Below are positions 32,817-43,810 of a DNA stretch of 46,192 nt, piece by piece. Made by a program: the position numbers and the translations under genes. How positions within the stretch are numbered: the stretch's first letter is position 1; every line of letters begins with the position of its first letter. The notes beneath the pieces are model-generated. The model worked only from the letters and a program-made list of their open reading frames with translations, had not been told where the DNA came from and ran no database searches. This DNA is from Agrocybe praecox (lineage: Eukaryota; Basidiomycota; Agaricomycetes; Agaricales; Agrocybaceae): assembly GCA_964017145.1 (NCBI GenBank), contig CAXHKQ010000068.1, forward strand, positions 1 to 46,192, given 5' to 3'.

Positions 32817-33104
32817 TTGATGGGTTTGGGGGATGTGGCAATGCTTGTGGGAATTATGCAGTCAACCATTTTGTGATGCTGAAAGCTGAACTGGCTCATC
32901 TTGCCTTGCTGTCAAATCCCCATCAACCCAGTTCCTCTGAGTCTTGTTGTTCAGTTGATTATTAGGTAGTTGCCTAGATGAGTTTTGTAGTAATGTAGGA
33001 TCAATAATGAACAGATTTTTGGCATCAAAAATTGCACTTTTCCAGAAAGTAGCAATAGTGTGAATGTGGAAAGTTGAGAGGGATAGGCAGCAAAATGTTG
33101 GCAA
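32817..33104 (-). pseudogene. Possible N-terminal extension of the recombinase gene
   Basis: A frame from 33104 (MPTFCCLSLSTFHIHTIATF) is in phase with the first recombinase exon across one TGA (32862-32864). It may be additional N-terminal coding sequence or 5' UTR. No domain seen. Confidence 0.3.
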
Positions 33105-33121
33105 AATGTCTTATTTTTTTT

Positions 33122-33376
33122 TGTCCTAATTGGGATGTCTGCTTTTTCACCATATTTTAAGAGATTAAACCTACTATGCTTGCTATATAAGGTACCTTGA
33201 AGTAGTCTAACAGTCTCCAAAGGGACTTGTAATGTATAAAAGTATAGCAAAAGTTTGCTTTTTGGACTTATTTATAAATAGGTCATATTATTTTTGAACG
33301 TTATCCAGATGCACTTTTGTGCATCCATCCTTTCTCTTTGTATTTATGCATTTTTAAAGGTCTTATAAATTGTTAT
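33122..33376 (+). repeat. Dispersed repeat family P, copy 2
   Basis: Matches 640-917 at high identity and in the same orientation. It begins at CCTAATTGGGATGTCTGCTT and stops at GTTATA where a mariner-type end begins. Lying directly upstream of the recombinase gene, it may be the 5' end of that element; if so the window start holds another copy's end. Confidence 0.8.
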
Positions 33377-33800
33377 ACAATGGCGAGCAAAAGTATTGCA
33401 CACACCTAAATAAATGTGTATCTTAGCATCCACTAGGCCAATTCTTATGATTTAAAAACTACTCAATAGCCTAGGTTATTATCTTGAGTTCTGTAATGTA
33501 CATATTTGAATTTTTTCAAATCCTGGCTTGCAGGGTGGAATTCCGCAAAAAGGTAACTTTTCACCAATGGAATTGAGCCATCCAAAAAATCTGGAAATAT
33601 TTGAAATCAAAGATCAGTTAAATATAAACAAAATACAGTTTAAATCTCGAAAATTGATAGGCAGGATATTGAGAGCATCGGGGGGAAAAGTAAGCAATTT
33701 CATGTAATATTTGCACTTATTACACCACAATAGGGTACTTTCTGATTGACGCTCTCTATATCCTGCCTATCAATTTTCGAGATTTAAACTGTATTTTGTC
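33377..33800 (+). mobile_element. Tc1/mariner-type terminal fragment with internal hairpin
   Basis: The sequence after TA begins CAATGGCGAGCAAAAGTATT, then GCACACACC, the classic form of a Tc1/mariner inverted repeat, and it interrupts repeat P exactly at a TA. No matching opposite end was seen in the window, so the element is truncated. Inside, an inverted pair of about 45 bp (33628-33673 and 33752-33799; CAAAATACAGTTTAAATCTC and complement) forms a large potential hairpin. No transposase is present. Confidence 0.65.
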
Positions 33801-33904
33801 ACCATTCAACATGGGTTGGCATTGGCTGTGGGGATTTGTTGTTATTGTCATCATTATTGGGTGCATCCTCCACAGTGGTACGCTGGCTGACATTTGAGGA
33901 TGTG

Positions 33905-34290
33905 GAGGGCTTGTCCCTCACCTGTATCAGCTACCTTTATATATGAATATTAGACAGCTTGCTACCCATAGTGATACATGAATGTAGCCAGTTTGCTACC
34001 TGCCTCTTTCAGACACCCCATCTCAGAGGGAGACACACTGCCGAGGCTACTCACAGGGGGTGGGCATAAGTAAACACCTGTCAACAACGCAGGAAACAGT
34101 GTCCCCGAGGTGCCCGCTGCTGTTATTGAGCTCCTGTGCTGCATCAGGCATCGTTTGGGGCATGGAAAAAGCGCATATATATTGTCTGAATATAATTACA
34201 TTTTTTGGTGCTGTTTGCACCATCAAAAGAGGGCGGTACGGGATGGATCACAAAACATAAAACTGGATGATGTGTTATTTTTAGAGCATT
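33905..34290 (+). repeat. Dispersed repeat T-R, copy 2
   Basis: T part: GACAGCTTGCTACC, GTGATACATGAATG, GCCAGTTTGCTACC. R part: TTGGTGCTGTTTGCACCATC, GGGATGGATCA and AACTGGATGATGTGTTATTT. Homology with copy 4 continues to about 34400 (TATATTTACTTTGCAGACAT; TAGATTAGATTAGATA). Confidence 0.6.
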
Positions 34291-34559
34291 TTGACAATTT
34301 CATGTGTTGCACTATTTTTTAATGTGATATCATCATTTCTTGTACTATATTTACTTTGCAGACATATGTCCTAAGTATAGATTAGATTAGATAGCCCCAA
34401 AAATTTTTGCGAATATTCCTTTTGGGCTGCAGTTCCATATTTGGCAGTTATTTCCGTTTTTGGCACATCTCTTGCACAACATATACAATAAAGAAAATCA
34501 TTGTATTTGGCAAAATACGCTAATTTACAGTGATAAGGTGTGTGCTAAATACTAATTGA

Positions 34560-35455
34560 TATTTCAAAGGGACAAGGTTCAATCAAACAATGGTGAGGAG
34601 AGGAATATGGTGACGAGAACGCTTGTCCTCGATGTCTTCGTCCCTGCTCGTCCGGGTATATGCTTGTCCCTACTTGTCCCTACTTGTCCCTACTTGTCCC
34701 CATCTCTGTTCTTCCGTACTCCTATGGCTGCTCTCCATGGATCGATGTTGTGGGAAGTGGGGATGTTGGTGTTGGCAACAGTGGTGGAGATGGCAGAAAA
34801 GATGGCAGTGGGCCATTGGGACGAGCATCACCCACAGACATCTGTGCAGTGAGGCGAGAGGCAGGGTGCAGGGTGTGCTAAGTGAATATGGTGGCTTGTA
34901 GCCGTCGTTGTCAGCGAGAGTGAACAACAAGAACGAGAACAAGAGCGAGTCTCATTCTCGCATGTTGTTCCCTCATGCCCCGCAGTTGCACATGGAGAGC
35001 GAGAGTCAGCAACGAAAATGAGAGCTGGTCTTGTTCTTGTGCATCATACCCTCACGGCACTGCACACTCTCTGACGAGTACATCCTTGTCAGTCCGTCGT
35101 TGGGATTGTTGGTGTCGTGTTTGCACCCACTAGTGTGTGTCCGCTCGTTTGTGCCTGCATGTCCGCTCGTATGTACCCACTAATGTGTGCCCTCTCGTTC
35201 ATGCCCATTCATGCACCCTGTTTGTTCGCATCTGCTTGTTCATACCCACCTGTGATCACGCTGGTCTCCACACTCCCTTGTCCACTTGTTGGTGTCATCA
35301 TCAGTGGTGGTGATGATAATGTTGTTGTTGTTGTTGTGTCGCTGTCGTCCGCGTCTTGCACTGCTCACATCCCTATTGAGAGGGGAGGAGCAAGGTGAGG
35401 TCATCATTGTCATCTGTGGTGGTGAGCATAGGAGGTGTGGAGTATCCTCACCACC
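34560..35455. repeat. GC-rich repeat block with short tandem units
   Basis: Includes a four-fold tandem of about 11 bp (CTACTTGTCCC, 34663-34701) and words such as GAACGAGAACAAGAGCGAGT, GAGAGCGAGAGTCAGCAACG. These resemble, in reverse, the GCGAACGAG/CTCTCGTTCCCGCTGCTGAC units at 45330-45600. Frames here are compositional. Confidence 0.5.
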
Positions 35456-35459
35456 TTAC

Positions 35460-35640
35460 CAGACACTGCCCACATCCCTGTAGTGAAGGAAGGGGCTATG
35501 TGCAAAGCATCGGCATGGTGTGATGGGCGTTGATAAGGAAGAAATGAACACGTATCGGTTCATTTCTGTCCAAATTGGGCCTTTCCCACGCCGGTCCGGC
35601 TCATACCCGGTGTCAATGTGAAAAAGGTTTTCACTTGGGT
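35460..35640 (+). repeat. Hairpin module H, copy 1
   Basis: Order: CACTGCCCACATCCCTG, about 60 bp, stem-loop AGAAATGAAC (35540-35549) / GTTCATTTCT (35558-35567), TCCAAATTGGGCCTTTCCCA, then a CCGG-rich second stem. Copies 2 and 3 lie at 44434 and 45085. Both stems keep pairing while their bases change. Function unknown. Confidence 0.7.
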
Positions 35641-37110
35641 TTACCGGAACTGTTATGTTCAGGATATACCAATTGGTTCAAAGTAAAACTTTCCAAGGTG
35701 CTGAGATGTGAAGTAGTAAAGTGATATGAGAGATAACTAAAAAGAAAGATCTAAATGTGAGTAGAAGGCTGAGAGGACAATTAAAAAGAGGAGAAAATAG
35801 ATCAAAATATGGATGATGAAGCTTATGATAGCTTATCACTCTTGATCTTCTGTACCTTGGCCTAGTGAAACTTGTAGTATCCTTGTTATAATCAGAATAT
35901 GGATGATAAGGCTTACCAATGCTTATCACTTCTGAAATATTGTTGATTGTTGATGATTAATCTTCTTGGCAGAAATCAGAATATGGATGTTAAGTTTTTA
36001 TTATAGCGCAACACTTCTGAGCTATATAGGGATTAGTGGTACTAGAAAGTCTTTTCTTAAAAGGAAGCTTAGAACAGTAAAGTTATGGGGAAAAGGTAGG
36101 ATGATTATTCTGGTCTGTTATCTACTACATATTTATACTATTTTCTATCCTATATCCTAATCCATGTTTCATAGTGACAGGTGATTAATCATAGTGGTTT
36201 TGGTCTTGTAACCGTGTGTTTTCTGTTAGGTTGTCAGGTATGTCATGCTAGTATGACTCATAGGTTAGTTTGTTGCATATGTCATGTTAGGCTGACGCAT
36301 GTGTCATGTTAGTTATCATGTGTTCCATATCTGTCACGTGTATCATGTCATTCTTGCATGTGTAGCTTGGTTGTTATTGCGTCAAGTGTTAGTGTTGATG
36401 TGATTGTAGGTCCTTGATAGTGAATGTGTTTCTTCCTTCTCAACAATCTTCTGTTATTCTGTTTTTAACAAGAAACAGGATCCAATGCTGACAACACATC
36501 CAACTTCAATGGGATGTCCAATAAGTATGGCTACTTCAAATTTTCAAGCCTGGGGAATTTTACACCTGCTTTTAATTATTAAAGTCTTGTATATTTATAT
36601 TCCAAACATATAGTGTATATATCTTGATCTGAATGTTGAAAATACTTTTTCAATGTGCTAAGCAGGACAATGACTAAAATGGAGCTAATTACATAATGAT
36701 GATTGCTTTTTCGGTCACAAGTACCTACTGCGATCCAATAAGTAATAAAAGTCTGTATGTGCATGTGTGGAGTGCAGGAAAAGGCAGGTGATATTCACCT
36801 ACAAGAATGAGGGTGTTAGGAATGACGATGTTGTGGTAATAAATGAAGCAAAACTTCACCACTAGCACCCCCAGATGGCAAACATGCAAGTGACAGAAAA
36901 TCGAGATAGAATTAAAAAAACTGCGGAAGTCAACACAAAGTAGCATAAAACAGAGCGGACAAAATGGAGGCAGGCCATAATAATACAGAGTGGTGATGCC
37001 ACAGATTTGGGAGATTAAGCAAGCATGAAAAGTGGAATTAAAACAAGAGTCTGAATGCTCCTTCATCCCTCTCGTTGGAAACAAGAATTGTTTGGAAGCG
37101 TGACTAAACC
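35641..37110. other. AT-rich region, imperfect tandem repeats, no gene
   Basis: Three imperfect units of about 80-90 bp starting AATATGGATGAT/GTTAAG lie near 35805, 35895 and 35970, each containing a GCTTATCACTTCTGA-like end. Words CATGTGTCATGTTAG recur at 36235-36365. Otherwise nothing recognisable; possible LTR-like sequence without a provable duplication. Confidence 0.4.
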
Positions 37111-37114
37111 CACG

Positions 37115-37130
37115 GTGACAAATTTGTCAC
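37115..37130. other. Perfect 16-bp palindrome
   Basis: GTGACAAATTTGTCAC is fully self-complementary. It stands alone in an AT-rich intergenic stretch and could be a dimeric binding site or chance. Confidence 0.5.
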
Positions 37131-37502
37131 TAAATTTAGGATGTCTGATTTGGTAGTAGTAGTTGCTGGTTTCTCACATGACCACTGGACCAGGTAACAA
37201 GGTGTTTTTTTTTTGTCAGGTACAGACAAATTTTGTATTTAAAAAGGTCTTGTAAAATAGTACAGTCTTCTCGAAAAAAAATCTGATTTCTGAAAATTTT
37301 CAAAAAAGTTAAAAAGTCACGTGCTTATCAAATTGAATGAAATGATACAGTACGCTAATGCAATAAATCTGAATACCATTTTTGTTGGATTACTTTTTTA
37401 TTTTGATGTTTTTTAATAAACCATAATATGATATACTGGTAAAGGAAAAATAAGGATATCAAAATATATGTAACAAAAACTAGTATTAAAATAAGATATA
37501 CG

Positions 37503-38471
37503 TCATAGTTGCTGGTAGTCATAAATATATATTCCAGATGGACGAGTTACGACTAGATCAGAGACTATATGTTTGTGAAAAATAAGATGCTGAACCTTCT
37601 CCCACAAAGTAAGTTGAACTTGGCTTTGAACTAATCTCTTTTGCTTGTGGAGACAGTTTCGAATCTGTTTTTCAAAGCCTTCTAAAGGTTGTGTGACTGG
37701 GATGGCAAGCAAGATGGGGGGCCATTTGTGGCTTGAGTCTGTGAAGTAAGTCTGATGACAATGGGTATATGCAACTGCCTCCACAATTACTGTGTGCTGA
37801 TCCACTAGGTGTACGCAGGTAAGATGGTAAGCAACATCCAAGAGTGAATGAACATCGGCTGATCGTCCAAAAACAAGTTTTGTTCCTGGTTGAAGCTTAT
37901 AGGGATACTTTGCATTTTCTTCGTCAAAAGTAAGCAGCCATGTTGCACCATAGAACTCCTCTGCAAAACATAGTTGATGGATCCTTGCAATGCATAGTAC
38001 TCCTCCACGCTTGACCTCAAGATCTCTTTCGCTCAATGTTGGCTCTTTCCAACGAAATCCTTCAAAGAGTCGCTTCATGTCATTCGGGTGAAGGTGCACT
38101 CTTTCTGGAAAGTGGTCCGGAAAAAGGGGATGAAAAGGTGCCCTGGATAGCCATAATTTATCTGGGATGTTTGTTGAAAATGGTGAGGGTGTGCGCATAA
38201 CAGGATTTGTTGGCAATGTGATGCGTAAATGAAGGGGTGGCTTGGGAGGGATATAGACACTTTTGAGAAGCGGTGGAGGTGTAGAAACGGAATCAGAACT
38301 GGTAAATCCAGATTCACCAACAAAAATGTTGCTTTTGGCATTTGTATCGGCTGGAAAAGGTATGGTTTCCATTGATGCTGAAGACAGTGGATGGTTACAG
38401 TTTGCAGGATATGCAGTAAAGTTGTGTAATGGAATATCGGTTAGCTCACTGATGGATGCCTTGGATGGCAT
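37503..38471 (-). CDS. Orphan single-exon protein, 322 aa
   Basis: Open frame from ATG 38471 to the stop at 37503-37505, without introns or premature stops, which is unusual in this window. The first third is Ser/Thr/Pro-rich and probably disordered; the rest looks folded (RWKEPTLSERDLEVKRGGVL, FYGATWLLTFDEENAKYPYK, LQPGTKLVFGRSADVHSLLD). No signal peptide, membrane segment or metal site is obvious. It is 1.1 kb downstream of the KDZ gene and on the same strand, so it could be a passenger of that element or an independent gene. No family recognised. Confidence 0.5.
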   Translation of the reverse strand: MPSKASISELTDIPLHNFTAYPANCNHPLSSASMETIPFPADTNAKSNIFVGESGFTSSDSVSTPPPLLKSVYIPPKPPLHLRITLPTNPVMRTPSPFSTNIPDKLWLSRAPFHPLFPDHFPERVHLHPNDMKRLFEGFRWKEPTLSERDLEVKRGGVLCIARIHQLCFAEEFYGATWLLTFDEENAKYPYKLQPGTKLVFGRSADVHSLLDVAYHLTCVHLVDQHTVIVEAVAYTHCHQTYFTDSSHKWPPILLAIPVTQPLEGFEKQIRNCLHKQKRLVQSQVQLTLWEKVQHLIFHKHIVSDLVVTRPSGIYIYDYQQL

Positions 38472-38689
38472 TGTATCGCAATTTACAAGTCTGTCGTTTT
38501 GGGAGTTTAGGAATGGTTTTTATACTGTCAATGATTTATTTTTGGAGTTAGTGTCCTAATAGTACCTGTCACCTAATGTGTCTTCTTTCATATTCTCTAT
38601 AGATTATCGTGCGCTGTCGTCTCCGATGAATTAGAATTAGACTGTTGATATAGAAAACTCAGGGGTTTCAGCCATGTCATTCATATTTA

Positions 38690-39010
38690 TATATGAACTA
38701 ATGGTAGTTGCCAGACATATGGTATACATCCAGCATGGGATCTGCCTGCCCTGGCAATTGCCAACCCACCTATTTATATGTCTGGAAGCAATTTGGGCGG
38801 AATCAGCAGGGGCCATAGCCATACATAGACAAACAATGCTGTTTCGGGCACCAAAATATGTTTTTCCAATGTTTAAAACTTTGTGGACGTTTTGGAGCTC
38901 CCAAAAACCATATATGGGCTCAAATAATATTTTTTGACATATTCCATATGTTTGCCCCCTCATATGTCGAGGGCAAGGGATGGATGGCGATGAATGAGTT
39001 TGGATGACGT
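38690..39010 (+). repeat. Dispersed repeat T-R, copy 3
   Basis: T part: GGTAGTTGCCAG, GGTATACATCCAG, GGCAATTGCCAACCCACC. R part near 38950-39008: GAGGGCAAGGGATGGATGG, GAGTTTGGATGACG. The T part is also very close to the start of element C at 45795. Confidence 0.55.
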
Positions 39011-39560
39011 CCCAAAAAATAAATCTATTTCAGGTGCCATCTGTATTTTTAGCTTTCATGATGCTTTTAGTATCTGATGATATTTTTAGGGCCTCGGACA
39101 ACTCGGCGAGAACTATTGCTGTCGAAAAAAAACAAAATCTCACGGTTTTTCACACTTTCTCTGATGAAATGCCAGTTCTAAGATACATAAACATACATTT
39201 CTATGCAAGAATATGAGCAAACACAAAACAGAGACACCGAGAAGTTGTTGGTAATCTGTTGGGCAGCTCGGCGAGCCGCGAGAATGATGCCCAGCCACAA
39301 AATATTCGCGTTTTTGATCATACCAGGATAAATCATGCAGAATGTCATTCAAGTATTGATTACACAGCAAATATCTGGATGAGTACATAAATGAACAGAG
39401 AAGACGCGATGAAAAAAAGACACAAATAATAAGCAAAAAAGGAAAATATCAATTCTCAGTGTCCCCAGTCACGCGCACGAGCAACAAGATGGTATAACAA
39501 AAAGATGATACGAAAGTCAATGAATTTACCTGACTGCCAAAGACCCTGTGAATCTATTCC

Positions 39561-42500
39561 CTAGTCATCTTCCTCTTCATCCATATAACGAAGGAATTCC
39601 TCAGCATCCTCGTCATCATCGGTATCCTCATCGTCGTCATAGTCATCGTCGCCTTTGTCCTCGAGATCTTTAGCAAAATCTATATCGTCTCCAGTTCCAT
39701 CTTCTTGAGTTTGTCTTTGGAATTCATTACCATCTCCAGGAACGTCTGCCATTTCGTGTAGTGGTTTCGTCCACAAGTGTCGAAAATGTCGCGAAAGTGA
39801 TGATTGAATTTCAGCCTGTTTCCACGCAAATGCCTTTCTGCCTTCGGTAAGTTCGTCTGAGCCTTGGAGATTATGTTGTGCCCTAGACCTCCACTGATTT
39901 GCCTTCCACTTGAGAAAAGAGAGACTCCTTCTCATCTCTTCTTTGAGAAGAGCAACCTCTTCTCGACTTCTCGCTGCCCGGGCTCTACTTTTGGCCCATT
40001 CGGTACGCAAGATATCATCCGAGCAGTCTGAATGATCGACGTTAGGAGCCAGCCAAATCCATGAAAGGGTTCTGCGTGTCTCTCCAGTTCCATCCCGCCG
40101 AGTACGAATTTCGTTGTACAACGAAATATCTGCATTTTCGTGGCTGGTATTCCCTGAGTCAGGACCCATGTTGCTGTTCATGTCCATATCAAAGTCATCT
40201 TCAAAGATCCCTCGTTGCGGCTGTTGTGGTCGTAGTTGATTAAGATCTTGGTATGAGCGAATGTCGCCGTCTTCGAGGATGCAGAACTCAGATTCCCAAA
40301 GGCCAGGTCCTTCGAGGCTTAGTTTTGCCTTTCTTGCTGTCCTATACTTCTCGGCCATTGCCCTTGCACGTTCATGAATTCGATCGATAACTGCTCGTGA
40401 TCGCGTACCCTCCTTCTGACTGCGAACGTTCTTATTTTTGAACGCAACCATACGACTTTTTATTTTGAGGATATGTCGAAGGCCATCCAGAGCATCACTG
40501 CATTGTGCCGTGCGGAGTCGAGTTTCAATATTTATGAGACCGTTGATGCAGACGCGATCGCGTTCGCTTGACGGAATAGAAGAAGGGAGCCAGAGTTGGA
40601 TATCCTCGGCCTTATCAGATTCGGAGACCACATTGGGCAAGCGAGACCGGTAAAGGAGAAGGCCAGGCATGTAAATTGGGTGAAGTTGCTGCCAAGCACG
40701 GATTCGAGCATTTAAATTATTTCGTAGCTCGGTGATGTTGCCTTCCGCACGAGATATAGTTGCAGCACTTGAATGTTTATCCATTCTCTTGATTCTACGT
40801 CTATTGAAAAGATAGTCAGAGATGTAGCATAAGAATTTTAAAAATGACGTACTGCGAATCTTCCAAGTCCAAACCGTATGTAATGAAACCTGCTGCGCTT
40901 GTTGTGTGCCAGGAGACACCGCCGTTGCTGATACGTACCGCCTCTTTGTCACCCAACTCCTTTCTAACTTGACTCTCGGTGATAGCTGGAGAGAAAACAA
41001 GATGTTAATTGAATATCGTAAAGCTAAGAAAAGAAATGCACATACAAGCATCGTCGGCGTGGTAGGGATTTTTTGAAGATTTCGGAAAACCTTCCGACTC
41101 CCATTGGGTGCAAATTGCCTCCCATTTCGCAAGCAAGGCAGTATTTGTGCGAACGTCAATAGTTCCGTTCAGGCTCTGACCCAAAATTGAAGCACGAAGC
41201 CCACAGTGGGCTTCCACTTGCACGTTCCGCTCTGCAACAGCTGCCTTGTATTTACGAGCTAATGTGAGTCCTATTTTTGTGTATTTCTCCCAATTCCAAA
41301 AATTAAAGTGGTTGTCCAGAACGTCCTGTCTCGATCCAGGACTTTGCGAATTGGTAGCATTCCCGAGCGCGTTATGAGGAGACCACACGCGCTCTGGGCA
41401 TTCGCAGTCGGAGGTGCCAACTCCAGGAATAAAATTCAAGGAGTATACCTGGTGGTTAGTGGTCTCGTGCATCGGCTCATGGAGCTTTGGAATTGCTGGC
41501 ACAAGCTCGGTTGTGTGGGGTATTTTGATTTCGGGGGGCCAATGCTGGGAGATTCGTTTCTTGAGATTTATGAACCATTGACAGGCAATGTCGTAACTGA
41601 TAACAACAGTTGGCACACCCACCGAGCGCATCGCAGATCCGAAAATGTAGTCCATATTCGCATACCTGATAAACGTCAGTCGAGAGCAGTCAAAATGAAG
41701 AGAGAAAACACACCTTTCGCCCTTTTGAAGGTTGCCGACTCCCTGAGGAAGTAACATTTCCGAACGACCACATACAGCAGCTCCAACTCCGGTGTACCGG
41801 AAACCATACAAGAATTTTGTATTGGCTTTAGCAAGGGCCTGGAATCCAACGCACGTACTGATCTATATAAAAAGAGGATGTATGAGTAAATGTAATTTAC
41901 AAGCAAAAATATATTTACATACATCTTCATCGTTCGCTCGACTGAGAACGTAGCGCTCGTATGGGCCTCGCTCTATCATGAATGCCCACCCTAATCCTAA
42001 TCCAGGGTCCTGCGAGTAGTTCGAGACGAGTTTATTTTTGAGGCGAAAGTTGGCATCCATGCATAGGATGGCTGTGTATAAGGAACTTCATTGATAACCG
42101 TTAACATCAGTACATGATCACGCAGGTTAAGTTGCGTACTCACTTGAGCTCAGGCCCGGCCTTCTCCCATCCCACAGGTAGGTTGATATCTGGATATGGA
42201 CATGAAGGACATCGAATAGCTAATTCGCCATTCTGTGTACCGTTCGCGCCATCTTCCTCATTCGCCCTTCCACCCCTCTTGAGCATTTTCAGGTGTCGCC
42301 ACTGGAGAATCATCCGGAATAATGCTCGGTATCGATATTTCGGCTTCCCTATTCTGGTGGCATCGGATAGCCTTTCCAATGCACGATAAAAATCGTATGT
42401 CGATGCCTTCGTTGTGAGAGCAAAGGTGTGAAGTAATTTGAGAAGTTGGAATGAGGCACACGTCCTAACAGAAAGTTGTGATGCTGGATATAGGCCACGA

Positions 42501-43401
42501 CGAAGAAGCTGGAGGTGCTGAGGGATAGCCCGACTGCAACCGCAGTACTGAATGGCAACGTTGTGGATGCCATTTGTATGGATAATGAGAAGTTGGGAAT
42601 GGCAGTCAATGGGATTTTCGCAGCGCAAGCTTGCATGGTTCAACTGAATCTTGAGCCCTATATCTTTAAGGGATACCCGAGAGAAATGTTGGCCGTTCCA
42701 GCGCTTCGACAAAATCAGTACTGACTAGTATTAGAAATAATGAAAATCACTCACGTCGATCCAATGCAATGGGTGAAGTCTATGTCGCTTTACGCAACAC
42801 GAAGCACAGGTGAGGTCGGGTAGAAAACATTCAGAGCATCTGTACTCTGGGACCCCCGGGATTTCAGCCTGTCGAACAACGCAGTCCATGCACTGCTGTG
42901 TATGCATGAAATCCGATCGCCTATCAGCCCGGACCATCTCTTCAAGATATGATTGTCGGTGTAGGGTCTTCCAAACAACGTGGGGCCGGCGCTGTAATAA
43001 AAAGTGGCAGTGAGTTTCGTAGCCCAGATCAAAACAAACAAGAAGCTCACAGAAACATGACTGTTAACTTTCTTCTTCTTCTTTTTGGAAGTCGTGCTCG
43101 GCGGTGCTTGTTCTTTTCCCAAGTCCGCTTCCACTGCTTCGTCATACCACTGACTGTCGGGGTCAAGCGCAAACTCTGGATCGTCCGGAGTAACCCACAT
43201 CGTCGTTGAACTCCAAGAATTTACTGCCGCGAGTTGTGAAGAACGCTCCGTGCGATTGACATGTCCGGGTCGTGGGATGTCAGCTTTGCTGGAATGTACG
43301 AAATCGAAATCCTGAGGTAGGGGTACAGCATCATGATAGGTATGACCTGTACGAAGACGTTTGGTTTGTCGTTGAACTCCACCCAGACGATGACGGGACA
43401 T
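39561..43401 (-). CDS. KDZ transposase with CxC2-like cysteine cluster, apparently intact
   Basis: Eight exons: 43051-43401, 42755-42991, 42144-42703, 41923-42085, 41714-41862, 41046-41665, 40853-40985 and 39561-40800. All introns are GT-AG (48-60 bp). The sum, 3453 bp, is exactly 1151 codons with no internal stop (1150 aa). A cysteine cluster (CMDCVVRQ ... CSEC ... CASCCVKRHRLHPLH) precedes RVSLKDIGLKIQLNHASLRC. The KDZ core follows: MDANFRLKNKL, YANMDYIFGSAM, VVISYDIACQWF, DCECPERVWSPHNALGNATN. The C-terminus has EWAKSRARAARSREEVALLK and a very acidic tail (DDDYDDDEDTDDDEDAEEFL). It would catalyse DNA transposition in the nucleus. One oddity is Cys in the DGE-like motif (SDCECPERVW). Confidence 0.92.
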
Positions 43402-43439
43402 GGAAAGGATTTTGATTATGTAATGATGGTTGCTGTATT

Positions 43440-43810
43440 CAAACCCAGCCTTAGCTGTTACTTTCATGTATGAAACCTGGGCAGTGGGCTGACATAAGTC
43501 ATACATCAGGGAGGGCAACTGCCCAAGGTGGCCAGTGATGCATGAATGCTTATAAAGCGCACCAGAGTAGCCATAAAGGCTGAGGGCACGAAATTGGTAG
43601 ATGCCTTAGTCAAACATATATAAACAATGCAGGATTTGGACATTTTTGCAGTATTTGGGCAATAGCGAAAGAATGCACGGGTGGTTTGGGGCGCTTGTTG
43701 GGAGGTTAGGTTCAGATAATTAGTCCTGATTTTTTGGCGCCCTTTGCCCCACCAAAAAGAGACATGACGGGATGGATGCGCAAAAGCAAAACTGGATGAC
43801 GTGTTATTTT
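43440..43810 (+). repeat. Dispersed repeat T-R, copy 4
   Basis: T part: GGGCAGTGGGCTGAC, GTCATACATCAGG, GGCAACTGCCCAAGG, starting only about 40 bp upstream of the KDZ start codon, so it may include KDZ promoter or element end. R part: TTGGCGCCCTTTGCCCCACC, GGGATGGATGCG, AACTGGATGACGTGTTATTT. Homology with copy 2 continues past 43920 (TAGATTAGATTAGATA). Confidence 0.6.

Noticed and set aside
35649..36470. LTR with TGTTA...TAACA ends
   Set aside because: Flanking five-base words differ (GGAAC versus AGAAA), and no primer site follows.
37503..38471. TET/JBP oxygenase companion of the KDZ element
   Set aside because: No H-x-D ... H ... R iron/2-oxoglutarate pattern is recognisable in the 322-aa protein.
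38690..43535. Inverted ends of the KDZ element formed by the two T motifs
   Set aside because: The motif is quasi-palindromic, and with the linked R motif both copies have the same orientation, so they are direct repeats and not proven element ends.
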